Source: Flaviaestuariibacter flavus
GTDB lineage: Bacteria > Bacteroidota > Bacteroidia > Chitinophagales > Chitinophagaceae
Reading direction: 5' to 3'
Assembly: GCF_004337505.1 (NCBI RefSeq)
Contig: NZ_SJZI01000002.1
Span: 290,379 to 354,378 of the forward strand
Length of the DNA stretch: 64,000 nt
Position 1 is the first letter of the stretch. Each line of letters starts with the position of its first letter. The position numbers and the translations under genes are program-made. Below the pieces are notes generated by a model. It searched no databases. It was not told the origin of the DNA and saw only the letters and a list, made by a program, of their open reading frames with translations. Below are positions 42,060-51,111 of this stretch, in pieces.

Positions 42060-44204
42060 CTAAAAGGTCTTTACAGGCTTGTCCTCTTTTTTGCCGCGGG
42101 CGAGGGCTTGCTGGTTGCGGATATCGCCGATCACCTTAACAGCCTGGTCGAGGTAAATGTCGCGGCTGCGATCTTTCAGCCAGGCATTGTAACGCTCTTC
42201 CTTGTTTTTGTCCTGCGCCATCCGCTCCTTGTCTTCGGGCAGGTACGTGATCTGCATTTCCTTGTTTGCCTTGATGAGGCTGTCGGTCTGCTTGGCCAGC
42301 AGGCGCAGCTCTTTCTGTTCGGCCTTGTACTTATCGATCTGGAGGGTGAACTCCTTGTCGTTGCGACGATCGAGGGCGGCGGTATTCCGGCGGATCTGCT
42401 GGAATACCGGGTTGCTGCTGATCCGGGAGCTGCTCAGGTTCTTGATGGTCTGGATATCGTATCCGCCATCCCAGGTCTTGTATTGAGCTTTGCTGATCTC
42501 GTCCCAAGGCAACGCGTTATCGTTGTCGCGCTCGCGGTACTTGAAGGTCTCGTACTGGTCGGGAACCACCACATCGGGCACTACGCCCTTAAGCTGGGTA
42601 GCGCCACCGTTTACGCGGTAGAACTTCTGCAGGGTAATTTTCAGAGAGCCGAGCTCAGGATTCTGGTTGAGGAAGTTCGATTCCTGGTCGAGGCTGATAG
42701 CGCGCTGGACCGTACCTTTTCCATAAGTGCTGGTTGAGCCGATGATCACACCGCGGTTATAATCCTGGATGGCCGCGGCAAAGATCTCGGAGGCCGAAGC
42801 GCTGAACTCGTTCACCATAACGGCCAGCGGGCCGTCATAAAGCACACCCTGGTCTTTGTCGCGCATGACCATGGGGCGGCCTTGGCGGTCACGAACCTGA
42901 ACGATGGGGCCGTCTTCGATAAAGAGGCCGGCCATCTGCACTACATCATAGAGCGAGCCACCACCGTTGTTACGGAGGTCGATCACGATGCCGTCCACTT
43001 TAGCGGCCTTGAGCTTTTTTACCTCTTCAGCAACATCCACGGCGCAACGGCGACCGTTGGGGTTGTCGAAGTCTGCATAGAACTCAGGCAGGTAGATATA
43101 ACCGATCTTCTCACCGCCCTGGTCCACCACGGCACTGCGTGCATAAACCTCGTCCTGCTGGATCTTGTCGCGGGTGAGGGTGAGCCGCTGGAGGGTACCA
43201 TCTTTTTTCTTCAGGGTAAGGGTCACATCGGTGCCCTGCTTGCCACGGATCAGCTTCACGGCGTCTTCCACCTCAAAGCCGGTGATGTCCTGGGCGGAGT
43301 CTTTACCCTGGCCCACCTTGAGGATGATGTCGCCTACTTCCACCTGCTTCGATTTCCAGGCGGGCGAGCCGGTAAGCAGCGTCGCGATCTTGATATTGCC
43401 TTCATCATATTGAAGCGAAGCGCCGATACCCGAGAAGGTACCGCTAAGCTGCTCGTCGAAGTAGCGCTTTTCAACCGGGGGGAAGAATTCGGTATAAGGG
43501 TCCATCAGCTGGGTGATGGTATTCACATACAGCGCGAAGCGCTTGTCGTCGTCAAAAGTTTTCGTGAAGCGCTGCTGTACGCGGGTCATCACCTTGCGTA
43601 CCCGGTCGCGGGCCTCAGCTTCGAGCTCGGCGTCGGTCTTCACCACGAAGTCTTTGGTATCCTTGTTCTTTTCACGGGCCTCCTGGAGTTCAACGAAACG
43701 TTCGAGCACCATGTACTTGAGCTTCTTGCGGATCGTCTCGCGCTGTTCGGCCAGGGTCTTCGGGTAGTTCACCTTTTTGGGATCGGCCGTGTAGGTTTCG
43801 TTCACGGTAAAGTCGAAGGGCTTGCTCAACAGCTCATCCTGCATTTTGGAAACGGCTTCGATGCGCTTATTGAACACCTTGCTGACATCCAGGAAAAATT
43901 CCACGGGCGCGCCTTTCACTTCATCGTCGATGCGGGTTTCGTGGCGGGAAAGCGCCTTGAGATCTTCCTGGAGGAAAATATTTTTTTCCGGGTCCATCGC
44001 CTCGAAATATTTCGCATAGGCGCGGCGCGAAAAATCATCGTTCATATCCTTGGGGCTGTAATGGCCCTGGCGGATCATTTCACCCACGGTCTGAAGGATA
44101 CGCTCATACTTCGAAGGAGGTGTTGCAGGGCCGGTACCGAGGCTGCGTATAGTCAGAAATACGCAGACCGCCACCATGGTTAGCAGCAGGGGGAGTCTTT
44201 TCAT
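42060..44204 (-). CDS. S41 carboxy-terminal processing protease (Prc/Tsp type)
   Basis: A 714-residue periplasmic protease. An N-terminal signal anchor MKRLPLLLTMVAVCVFL is followed by the long alpha-helical domain, a PDZ domain (GIGASLQYDEGNIKIATLLTGSPAWKS), and the peptidase core with SASASEIFAAAI (Ser) and STYGKGTVQ (Lys), the Ser-Lys dyad, then the Prc C-terminal DUF3340-like domain. Start MKRLPLLLT at 44204. It resembles E. coli Prc, which degrades proteins with unfolded non-polar C-termini. The protein ends in KPVKTF, matching the end of the neighbouring S8 protease. Confidence 0.95.
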   Translation of the reverse strand: MKRLPLLLTMVAVCVFLTIRSLGTGPATPPSKYERILQTVGEMIRQGHYSPKDMNDDFSRRAYAKYFEAMDPEKNIFLQEDLKALSRHETRIDDEVKGAPVEFFLDVSKVFNKRIEAVSKMQDELLSKPFDFTVNETYTADPKKVNYPKTLAEQRETIRKKLKYMVLERFVELQEAREKNKDTKDFVVKTDAELEAEARDRVRKVMTRVQQRFTKTFDDDKRFALYVNTITQLMDPYTEFFPPVEKRYFDEQLSGTFSGIGASLQYDEGNIKIATLLTGSPAWKSKQVEVGDIILKVGQGKDSAQDITGFEVEDAVKLIRGKQGTDVTLTLKKKDGTLQRLTLTRDKIQQDEVYARSAVVDQGGEKIGYIYLPEFYADFDNPNGRRCAVDVAEEVKKLKAAKVDGIVIDLRNNGGGSLYDVVQMAGLFIEDGPIVQVRDRQGRPMVMRDKDQGVLYDGPLAVMVNEFSASASEIFAAAIQDYNRGVIIGSTSTYGKGTVQRAISLDQESNFLNQNPELGSLKITLQKFYRVNGGATQLKGVVPDVVVPDQYETFKYRERDNDNALPWDEISKAQYKTWDGGYDIQTIKNLSSSRISSNPVFQQIRRNTAALDRRNDKEFTLQIDKYKAEQKELRLLAKQTDSLIKANKEMQITYLPEDKERMAQDKNKEERYNAWLKDRSRDIYLDQAVKVIGDIRNQQALARGKKEDKPVKTF

Positions 44205-44387
44205 ACTGAATAGTGATTTTATTGCCGGGGGCATACTTCTCAAATTTAAAGCAAAAACAATGCTCGGTTAAGAACACCCTCCTTCTTAACAAACGTTTTT
44301 GATGAGTGGAAAGCGCGTGGGTTTTCTTCCGTGAACAAAGGTTAACAAAGCGGGAAAAAAGAGCGCTGCTAGTTTGTTCAATTATTT

Positions 44388-44419
44388 TTTGGAGTAAATG
44401 CGCAGGCTTCCTATTTTTG
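44388..44419 (+). promoter_or_regulatory. Promoter of the tRNA-His gene
   Basis: TTTG (44388-44391), 20 nt, then TATTTTTG (44412-44419): both elements match the Bacteroidota consensus. The tRNA begins 13 nt after the -7 box. Confidence 0.85.
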
Positions 44420-44432
44420 CAACCCGCAAAAC

Positions 44433-44507
<75 letters not shown>

Positions 44508-44508
44508 C

Positions 44509-44545
44509 AAAAGCCCCTTGCAACCCGCAGGGGGCTTTTCTTTTG
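44509..44545 (+). terminator. Terminator of the tRNA-His transcript
   Basis: AAAAGCCCC and GGGGCTTTT pair around a 13-nt loop and are followed by CTTTTG. Confidence 0.85.
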
Positions 44546-44627
44546 CCGCTTATACAGCTCCGCAACCACTCCGAAGTTGATACGTTAATAATAGTTAACA
44601 AACCCGGCCTCCCCGCCCCCGGGCGGC

Positions 44628-44635
44628 TACCTTTG
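44628..44635 (+). promoter_or_regulatory. -7 box for the beta-barrel protein gene
   Basis: TACCTTTG, a perfect TAnnTTTG, 12 nt before the ATG at 44648. No -33 element. Confidence 0.5.
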
Positions 44636-44647
44636 CGGCTCCAATTC

Positions 44648-47236
44648 ATGACCATGAGATTAGTTACCCTGTTTACACTGCTGATTTTCTGCTTATCGGC
44701 CGGCGCCCAGACCCGCCCGGCAACCAACGGCGCCCGCGGCGCCATGCCCAACGGCCGCTTCTATGGCCGCGTGGTGGATGCTTCCAACAAAGGTGTGGAA
44801 GCTGCCTCCGTGGTGCTGGTGACCATGAAGATGGACACTGTAACGAAGCAACGCAAAGAAGCCGTTGTGGGCGGCCAGCTGACCGCAGCCAATGGCGATT
44901 TCAGCATCGAGAATGTTCCGGTGATGGGACAGTATACGCTGCGCATCACGGGCATCGGCTATACAACCTTTGAGCAGAAAGTGCAGTTTGAGCGTCCGAA
45001 AGGCGGTGGTGATCCCAATGCAATGATCAATGCCATCGACAAAGACCTCGGCAACCTGAAGCTGACCATCAACCAGCAGGAGCTTTCCAATGTAACGGTA
45101 ACGGCCCAGCGCCCCCAGCTGACACTGGGTATCGACCGCAAGGTGTTCAACGTTGACCGCAACATCACCTCGGCCGGCGGCACCGCCGTTGACGTTATGC
45201 GCAACGTACCCTCTGTTGCTGTTGACGTGGAAGGCAACGTTACCCTTCGCAACAACGCTCCCACCATATTCGTCGACGGCCGTCCCACGGTACTGACGCT
45301 CGAGCAGATCCCTGCCGACGCGATTGAGACGATCGAGATCATCACCAACCCCTCCGCCAAGTTCGACGCATCGGGCGGCACGGCAGGCATCCTCAACATC
45401 GTTCTGAAAAAGCAGCGCCGCGCCGGTTACGCGGGTAACATCCGCGCCAGCGTCGACTCGCGCCTCCGCGGAACCGTAGGTGCCGATGTGAACGTACGCC
45501 AGGGCAAGGTCAACGTGTTTGCCAGCGCCAATGTGATGCAGCGTAAGTCGATCGGCTCGGGCATCACCGACCGCCGATCCACGGGCACACTCATCAACAG
45601 CAACCTGCACCAGGAAGATTCTTCCACGATGCAGGGCACCTTCGGATTCGGTCGCCTTGGTATGGACTACTTCCTTAACAACCGGAACACGATCACGGTT
45701 AGCGGCAACTTCGGCAAGCGCAACATGACCAACGTGACCGAGACGGATATCTTTACCGACAAGCACTACAACGTTCCCAACACCGATACTTCTACCCTCC
45801 AGCCGCGCTATACCGATGGCCGAAACTGGGGCCAGAACGGCGGCGCGCAGGTTTCCTTCAAGCACAACTTCCCGAAGGCCGGCCACGAGCTGACGGCGGA
45901 TGTGAACTACAACAAGGGTACCAACTCGAATGAAAGTGTCATCACCACGCAGACCTACCGAACTTATCCCGACCAAAAGCGCCTCGACGACTATGTGCAG
46001 TCACAGCGTATTTCTGGTGACAACCGCTTTATCGTAGCCCAGGCCGATTATGCCAACCCGCTCAGCGACAAAGCCAAGGTGGAAGGCGGCGTGCGGATGC
46101 AGATCCGCGACCTAGTGAGCGACATCACCTATGTACGTCCGGAGAACACCACCAACACCTACTATACCAACCAGGAGCGTGTTTACGCCGTATACGGCAA
46201 CTATTCGGGTAAGGCGAAGAACTTCGGCTACCAGCTTGGTCTGCGTGCGGAGAGCTCTACCAACGAAGGCATCCTCAACCGGAAGCAGTCCTTCCGCACC
46301 GAGTACCCGGTGAGCCTTTTCCCGAGCGTGTTCCTAAGCCAGAAGCTGAATGATTATAACGACCTGCAGCTGAATTTCAGCCGCCGGATCAACCGTCCCA
46401 ACTTCTTCCAGCTCTTCCCCTTCACCGACTATACAGACACGCTGAACATCAGCCGCGGCAATCCCGGCCTTGTTCCGGAGTTCACCAACTCGGTGGAACT
46501 GTCGTACGCGCACCAGTCGAAGAACCGCGACAACTTCATCGCGTCGCTTTACTTCAAGAATACCAACAACCTCATCACACAGATCCAGCAGCCGGAGTTC
46601 GACACCTTCCTGAAGCGCGATGTGTTTGTGAACACCTTCATTAACGCTAACCGCAGCTGGGTGAGCGGTCTCGAGCTGGTATCACGCAATAAGATCGCCA
46701 GCTTCTGGGATCTTACCTCCAACCTGAACCTCTTTACCTCGCAGGTAAAGGTGACTGGTATCACGCCCCAGGATCCCTTCGTGAGCTACTTCGTAAAGAT
46801 CAATAACCAGTTCCGCCTTCCGAAAAACTTCAGCATCCAGCTTTCGGGTGACTACACGTCGAAGATCGTTGCCGGTCCCGGCGGTTCCAACAGCGGCGGC
46901 GGTGGCGGCCGCGGTGGTTTCGGTGGCATGGGCGGCGGTGGCGGCTCTACGGCCCAGGGTTATATCCGCCCGAACTACGGCGTGGACATGGCCGTCCGCT
47001 ACGAGTTCCTGAAAGAGCGCAAGGCTTCGCTTGGCCTCAACATGAACGACATTTTCCGCACCCGCAAGTATGACTCCTACACGGCTACGGCCGGCTTCGA
47101 GCAGAACATTGTTCGCCGCCGCGACCCGCAGATCCTCCGTCTTACCTTCAGCTATCGCTTCGGCAAGATGGACGCCACGCTCTTCAAGCGCAAGAACACC
47201 CGCACGGAAGACGGTGGCATGGATGCCGGCATGTAA
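44648..47236 (+). CDS. Outer-membrane beta-barrel receptor (TonB-type plug + OMP_b-brl_3)
   Basis: An 862-residue protein with a signal peptide (MTMRLVTLFTLLIFCLSAGA). A CarboxypepD-type regulatory domain (about residues 35-115) comes first, then a plug-like region with MRNVPSVAVDVEGNVTLRN and FVDGRPTVLTLEQIPADAIE, then the OMP_b-brl_3 barrel. The barrel contains a Gly-rich loop (residues about 743-770, GGGGGRGGFGGMGGGGGS). It ends RTEDGGMDAGM rather than a C-terminal aromatic. Substrate unknown. An in-frame ATG at 44654 is an alternative start. Confidence 0.93.
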   Translation: MTMRLVTLFTLLIFCLSAGAQTRPATNGARGAMPNGRFYGRVVDASNKGVEAASVVLVTMKMDTVTKQRKEAVVGGQLTAANGDFSIENVPVMGQYTLRITGIGYTTFEQKVQFERPKGGGDPNAMINAIDKDLGNLKLTINQQELSNVTVTAQRPQLTLGIDRKVFNVDRNITSAGGTAVDVMRNVPSVAVDVEGNVTLRNNAPTIFVDGRPTVLTLEQIPADAIETIEIITNPSAKFDASGGTAGILNIVLKKQRRAGYAGNIRASVDSRLRGTVGADVNVRQGKVNVFASANVMQRKSIGSGITDRRSTGTLINSNLHQEDSSTMQGTFGFGRLGMDYFLNNRNTITVSGNFGKRNMTNVTETDIFTDKHYNVPNTDTSTLQPRYTDGRNWGQNGGAQVSFKHNFPKAGHELTADVNYNKGTNSNESVITTQTYRTYPDQKRLDDYVQSQRISGDNRFIVAQADYANPLSDKAKVEGGVRMQIRDLVSDITYVRPENTTNTYYTNQERVYAVYGNYSGKAKNFGYQLGLRAESSTNEGILNRKQSFRTEYPVSLFPSVFLSQKLNDYNDLQLNFSRRINRPNFFQLFPFTDYTDTLNISRGNPGLVPEFTNSVELSYAHQSKNRDNFIASLYFKNTNNLITQIQQPEFDTFLKRDVFVNTFINANRSWVSGLELVSRNKIASFWDLTSNLNLFTSQVKVTGITPQDPFVSYFVKINNQFRLPKNFSIQLSGDYTSKIVAGPGGSNSGGGGGRGGFGGMGGGGGSTAQGYIRPNYGVDMAVRYEFLKERKASLGLNMNDIFRTRKYDSYTATAGFEQNIVRRRDPQILRLTFSYRFGKMDATLFKRKNTRTEDGGMDAGM

Positions 47237-47262
47237 TTAAATCCTCTGAGAACATCAACACG

Positions 47263-47288
47263 AAGTCCTGCTCCGGCAGGACTTTTTC
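47263..47288 (+). terminator. Intrinsic terminator of the beta-barrel gene
   Basis: AAGTCCTGC and GCAGGACTT pair perfectly around TCCG, followed by TTTTC. Confidence 0.9.
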
Positions 47289-47302
47289 TTTGCCGGAACG
47301 AT

Positions 47303-47310
47303 TACTTTTG
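47303..47310 (+). promoter_or_regulatory. -7 box of the Gfo/Idh-glycosyltransferase operon
   Basis: TACTTTTG, a perfect TAnnTTTG, only 4 nt before the ATG at 47315. Transcription would start at or next to the start codon. Confidence 0.6.
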
Positions 47311-47314
47311 AAGC

Positions 47315-48217
47315 ATGTACGAAATCGCGCTTATTCACGATGCTGCCTTCCCTGCCGCGTTAACTGCCGCCCTGCCTCCGGATGCCCGTGTGGTTGCCGC
47401 CTGCCCGCTTTCCGGTGCCTCTGCGCCGGCCGGGGCCGCAACCTTTAACAATATCGACGAGCTGCTCGCGGGCAGCAACGCGGCGCTCGTATGGGTGCAC
47501 ACGCGTACCGGCTATCATGCTGAATATGCCATCAAGGCGCTACAGGCGGGGCGCGACGTCCTGTGCAATGCGCCGCTCTGCATCACTGCAGCGGCCGCCT
47601 GGCAGATTCTCGAAACAGCGCGCTATACCCGCCGGAACATCTGGGTGGCAGAATCGCCGTGCATCTTCTGGAGCCAGCTTCGCGAAGAGATCGGGCCCAT
47701 CAACCGGCTCCACGCCTGGGCGCGCAGCACCGGCAAGGAAAGCGGTAATACATTTCCCGACGGCGGCCTGCTTCACACCCGTTTTTACGGGCTCGCCAAA
47801 GCACTGGCCGGGCTCACCGGTCCGCTCTCCGCTGCCCATGAGCAGCTGGAGCCGAATGCCGATGAGGAGCGTGGGGGACATGCCGAACTCCATTTCGGTG
47901 AGGATGCGGTCGGCTACCTCGATTGGTCGCTGACCGATGCTGGCTCCGGGCACGAGCCGGGCTGTTCGGTACAGGTGGAAGGCCGGAACGGAAAGGTCAC
48001 CGTGTCGGGCGGCTTTGCAGAAGATGGAACGCTCCTGCTAAAAGAGGTACAGGCTGAAGGCATCAAGCTTACAGATCCCGGACAGTCGGCTGATCAGCAC
48101 CAAAACTGGATATCGGTCCTGTCGGGAAAAAAGGTTGCCGGGTGGGATGCCTTCGAGGCCCTCCGTACTGTTGAATTCATCGACCGTATTTATGGACGCG
48201 TCCGCAAACTTTCCTGA
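47315..48217 (+). CDS. Gfo/Idh/MocA family protein, probably catalytically impaired
   Basis: A 300-residue protein resembling Gfo/Idh/MocA oxidoreductases: the N-terminal strand MYEIALIHDAAF lacks the G-x-G-x-x-G nucleotide-binding loop, and the usual E-K-P motif reads CNAPLCIT, replacing the catalytic Lys with Ala86. Sections such as AALVWVHTRTGYHAEYAIKALQAGRDV and the C-terminal half still align well with the family. It is probably a pseudoenzyme or has altered cofactor use. First gene in an operon with two glycosyltransferases that follow with adjacent or overlapping ends. Confidence 0.75.
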   Translation: MYEIALIHDAAFPAALTAALPPDARVVAACPLSGASAPAGAATFNNIDELLAGSNAALVWVHTRTGYHAEYAIKALQAGRDVLCNAPLCITAAAAWQILETARYTRRNIWVAESPCIFWSQLREEIGPINRLHAWARSTGKESGNTFPDGGLLHTRFYGLAKALAGLTGPLSAAHEQLEPNADEERGGHAELHFGEDAVGYLDWSLTDAGSGHEPGCSVQVEGRNGKVTVSGGFAEDGTLLLKEVQAEGIKLTDPGQSADQHQNWISVLSGKKVAGWDAFEALRTVEFIDRIYGRVRKLS

Positions 48218-49315
48218 TTGACACGTATCGTTCTTGCCGTCACCAACGATCTCACCTATGACCAGCGCATGCAGCGGATCTGCAGCACGCTGGCCGAAGC
48301 GGGCTATTCTGTTACGCTCGTTGGCCGCCACCGCCGCGGCTCGCTGCCGCTACGCGAGCGACCGTATGCGCAAAAGCGCCTCCACTGCTTCTTCGAACGC
48401 GGCCCGCTGTTCTATGCTGCGTTTAATCTCAGGCTTTTTCTTTACCTGATGTTCGTAAAGAGCGACGGCTTTTGCGCCAACGACCTGGATACGGCCCTCC
48501 CCTGCCTGTTTGCCGGCAAGCTGCGGAAGAAAGTATTGTTTTACGATGCCCACGAGCTTTTCCCGGAAATGAAGGAAGTACGGCGCCGGCCGCGCCTGCA
48601 GCGTTTCTGGATGTGGGCGGAGGCACTCACCTGCGCGCATATCCCTAACCGTTACACGGTTGCGGAAGGTATCGCTGAACTGTTTCGGGAGCGGCAGGGA
48701 AAAGACTTTGCCGTGGTACGCAATGTTCCGCAACCGGCTCCCCTGCCCGGGCCGGTGACAGGAGAAGCTTATATACTATACCAGGGTGCTGTCAATGAAG
48801 GACGTGGCTTCGAATGGCTGATTCCGGCTGTGCGCTCTTTTGAATTACCGCTGGTGATCTGTGGCGACGGCAACTTCATGCCGCAGCTCCGGGCGCTCAT
48901 AGTGCGCGAAGGTGTAGGTGATAAGGTACGCCTGACAGGCATGCTGCTTCCTGAGGAGCTGCGCCGGTACACTGCAGGCGCGCGCATCGGCGTCAACTTC
49001 ACCGAGCCGGAAGGCCTCAACCAGCTCTATTGTCTGCCGAATAAATTTTTCGACTATGTACAGGCAGGCGTGCCGCAGGTGACGAACGATTACCCCGAAT
49101 ACCAGCGTCACAACCGGGCGCATGAAGTAGCCCTGCTGATTCCCGACATGAATCCCGAAACGATTGCAGCTGCAGTCAACCGCCTTTGCTCGGACAAGGC
49201 GCTTTATGAGCGCCTTCGTGTAAACGCTTTGCAAGCGCGGGCGGAATGGAACTGGGCGCACGAGGCACCCCGCCTGCTGGCTGTTTACCAAAAAGCGTTC
49301 GCCGATGCCCGGTAA
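48218..49315 (+). CDS. Glycosyltransferase, GT-B fold (GT4-like)
   Basis: A 365-residue glycosyltransferase. It starts with TTG at 48218 immediately after the TGA of the upstream gene, so it is translationally coupled. Typical features: the N-terminal TNDLTYDQRMQRICSTLAEAGYSVTLVGRHRRG, the linker YDAHELFPEMKEVR, and the C-terminal LYQGAVNEGRGFEWL with VICGDGNFMPQLR, and a late NKFFDYVQAGVPQVTNDYPEY, the E/D-x7-G-x-P-like donor site. Donor and acceptor unknown. The next gene overlaps by 11 nt. Confidence 0.92.
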   Translation: MTRIVLAVTNDLTYDQRMQRICSTLAEAGYSVTLVGRHRRGSLPLRERPYAQKRLHCFFERGPLFYAAFNLRLFLYLMFVKSDGFCANDLDTALPCLFAGKLRKKVLFYDAHELFPEMKEVRRRPRLQRFWMWAEALTCAHIPNRYTVAEGIAELFRERQGKDFAVVRNVPQPAPLPGPVTGEAYILYQGAVNEGRGFEWLIPAVRSFELPLVICGDGNFMPQLRALIVREGVGDKVRLTGMLLPEELRRYTAGARIGVNFTEPEGLNQLYCLPNKFFDYVQAGVPQVTNDYPEYQRHNRAHEVALLIPDMNPETIAAAVNRLCSDKALYERLRVNALQARAEWNWAHEAPRLLAVYQKAFADAR

Positions 49316-50417
49316 GTTGCATATCGTTTGCCTCGATGCGCCGGCACCACCCGATTATGGCGGGGCCATCGACATGTTTTATAAAGTGAAAGCGCTTGCG
49401 GAAAGCGGGCGGAGCATCGAGCTGCATTATTTCGCATACCGTTCCGGTCGTAATGCGGAAGCATTGGCCCCTTATTGTACCGCTATTCACGCATACCCCC
49501 GAAAAAGCTTTCTGGCCAGTCTGTGGCAAAAGCAGCCTTATATTGTAGGGTCGCGCAATTCGTCGGAGCTGCGTAAAAGACTCGAGACTGACGATGCTCC
49601 ACTGCTTCTTGAAGGCATCCATTGTACGGGACTGCTCTCCCACTTTTATGGCAAGCGCAAAGTGCTGGTGCGGATGCACAACGATGAAGCCGCCTATTAT
49701 GCCGGGCTCGCGGCCAACGAACCCAACCCGCTACGGAAAGCCTACTTTTTCCTGGAAGGCCGCCTGCTGCAGGCCTACCAGCACGGGCTGCCCAAAGAGC
49801 TCCCCCTGGCATGTGTGGCAAAAAACGATATCGAAACGCTGGAGGCGCGCTACGGTTTTACCAACCTTCCGTTTGTTCCCTCTTTTACGCCCTGGCAGGA
49901 ACTTTCCGGCCCCGCGGGCCGCGGAGATTTCTGCCTTTACCATGGCAATATGGAGGTGTCGGAAAACGTGGAGGCCGCCTCCTGGCTCATTCGCAACGTC
50001 TTCCAGGAACTGCCGCTTCCCTTTGTGGTAGCAGGGAAGAACATTCCTCCATCGCTCCTGGCTCTTAAAGGCCGGGCCGATGTCCGTTTTGTTTCGAACC
50101 CTGAAGAAATCGTTCTGAATGAACTGGTACGGGAGGCGCAGGTACATGTTCTTCCTTCCTTTAATACAACGGGGCTCAAGCTGAAGATGCTGCACGCGCT
50201 TTTTGAAGGGCGGCATTGCCTGACGAACCGTGCCGGTATTGCCGGAACTTCTTTTGCGGGCGCCGTGGAGCTGGCCGAAAATGCAGCAGAATTCAAGGCC
50301 GCATTGCTGCGGCTTTGGGAACAACCGTTTACCGGGGAATTACGGGAGCGCCGCCGTATCGTGGCGGATGTTTACAACAACCGATTCAACGCCACCGCGC
50401 TTAATGCATGGCTATAG
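49305..50417 (+). CDS. Glycosyltransferase, GT-B fold
   Basis: A 370-residue glycosyltransferase with VCLDAPAPPDYGGAIDMFYKVKALAE at the start, LYHGNMEVSENVEAASWLI for the nucleotide-binding half and HVLPSFNTTGLKLKMLHALFEGR for the donor site. It starts inside the preceding gene (11-nt overlap) and overlaps the convergent ftsE gene by 17 nt at the 3' end. Along with the previous gene and the Gfo/Idh-like protein it probably builds or modifies a surface polysaccharide or glycoconjugate; sugars are unknown. Confidence 0.9.
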   Translation: MPGKLHIVCLDAPAPPDYGGAIDMFYKVKALAESGRSIELHYFAYRSGRNAEALAPYCTAIHAYPRKSFLASLWQKQPYIVGSRNSSELRKRLETDDAPLLLEGIHCTGLLSHFYGKRKVLVRMHNDEAAYYAGLAANEPNPLRKAYFFLEGRLLQAYQHGLPKELPLACVAKNDIETLEARYGFTNLPFVPSFTPWQELSGPAGRGDFCLYHGNMEVSENVEAASWLIRNVFQELPLPFVVAGKNIPPSLLALKGRADVRFVSNPEEIVLNELVREAQVHVLPSFNTTGLKLKMLHALFEGRHCLTNRAGIAGTSFAGAVELAENAAEFKAALLRLWEQPFTGELRERRRIVADVYNNRFNATALNAWL

Positions 50418-51090
50418 ATGCGTTGTCGATCACCTGGCCCATTTCGGTACGGAGCATCCGTGCCGGGAATTTGTTGATCACGATATAGTCGTGCGTCGCC
50501 ATCACAATCGCCGTTCCGTAGTCGCGCGAGATGTGGAAGAGCAGTTGCATGATCTCATCGGAAGTCTCCGGGTCGAGGTTACCTGTCGGTTCGTCGGCGA
50601 GGATCAGCTTGGGCGAATTCAACAGGGCGCGCGCGATATCCACCCGCTGTTGTTCGCCGCCCGACATTTCGAAAGGCATCTTAAAGCCCTTTGATTTGAG
50701 GCCTACCTTATCAAGCACATCGGCGATCTTTTCGTCCATCAGCTTCTCGTCTTTCCAGCCCGTAGCCTTCAGAACGAATTTGAGATTCTCGTTCACATTG
50801 CGGTCGGTAAGCAGCTGGAAGTCCTGAAACACCACACCAAGGCTGCGGCGCAGGAAGGGCACCTTTTTCCAGTCGAGCTGGCGAAGATTGTAACCGGCAA
50901 CGGTAGCCTCGCCCTCGCGAAGCGGAAGCTCGCCGTACAGTGTCTTCAGGAGGCTCGATTTACCGGTACCGGTCTTACCCACGAGGTACACGAACTCGCC
51001 ACGGTTGACGGCGATGTTGACGTTGCGCAGCACCTGGCTGTCACCCTGGTAAATATTCACGTTCCTGAGCTCAATGATCGCGTCCGACAT
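50401..51090 (-). CDS. ftsE: Cell-division ABC ATP-binding protein FtsE
   Basis: A 229-residue ABC ATPase. Walker [10 protein letters not shown], the ABC signature [15 protein letters not shown], Walker [17 protein letters not shown] and the H-loop [12 protein letters not shown]. The narrow substrate-free form and the [20 protein letters not shown] segment fit FtsE, which pairs with FtsX to control cell-wall hydrolysis at the septum. No ftsX is in the window. I took MSDAIIEL at 51090; MHMSD at 51096 is possible. It follows purM by 21 nt and overlaps the convergent glycosyltransferase gene by 17 nt. Confidence 0.9.
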   Translation of the reverse strand: MSDAIIELRNVNIYQGDSQVLRNVNIAVNRGEFVYLVGKTGTGKSSLLKTLYGELPLREGEATVAGYNLRQLDWKKVPFLRRSLGVVFQDFQLLTDRNVNENLKFVLKATGWKDEKLMDEKIADVLDKVGLKSKGFKMPFEMSGGEQQRVDIARALLNSPKLILADEPTGNLDPETSDEIMQLLFHISRDYGTAIVMATHDYIVINKFPARMLRTEMGQVIDNASIAMH

Positions 51091-51111
51091 ATGCAATTTT
51101 TTGAAAGATAA

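Noticed and set aside
44693-45976. A 427-residue minus-strand frame opposite the beta-barrel gene
   Set aside because: The plus strand encodes a clear signal peptide, plug and barrel; the opposite frame is a shadow.
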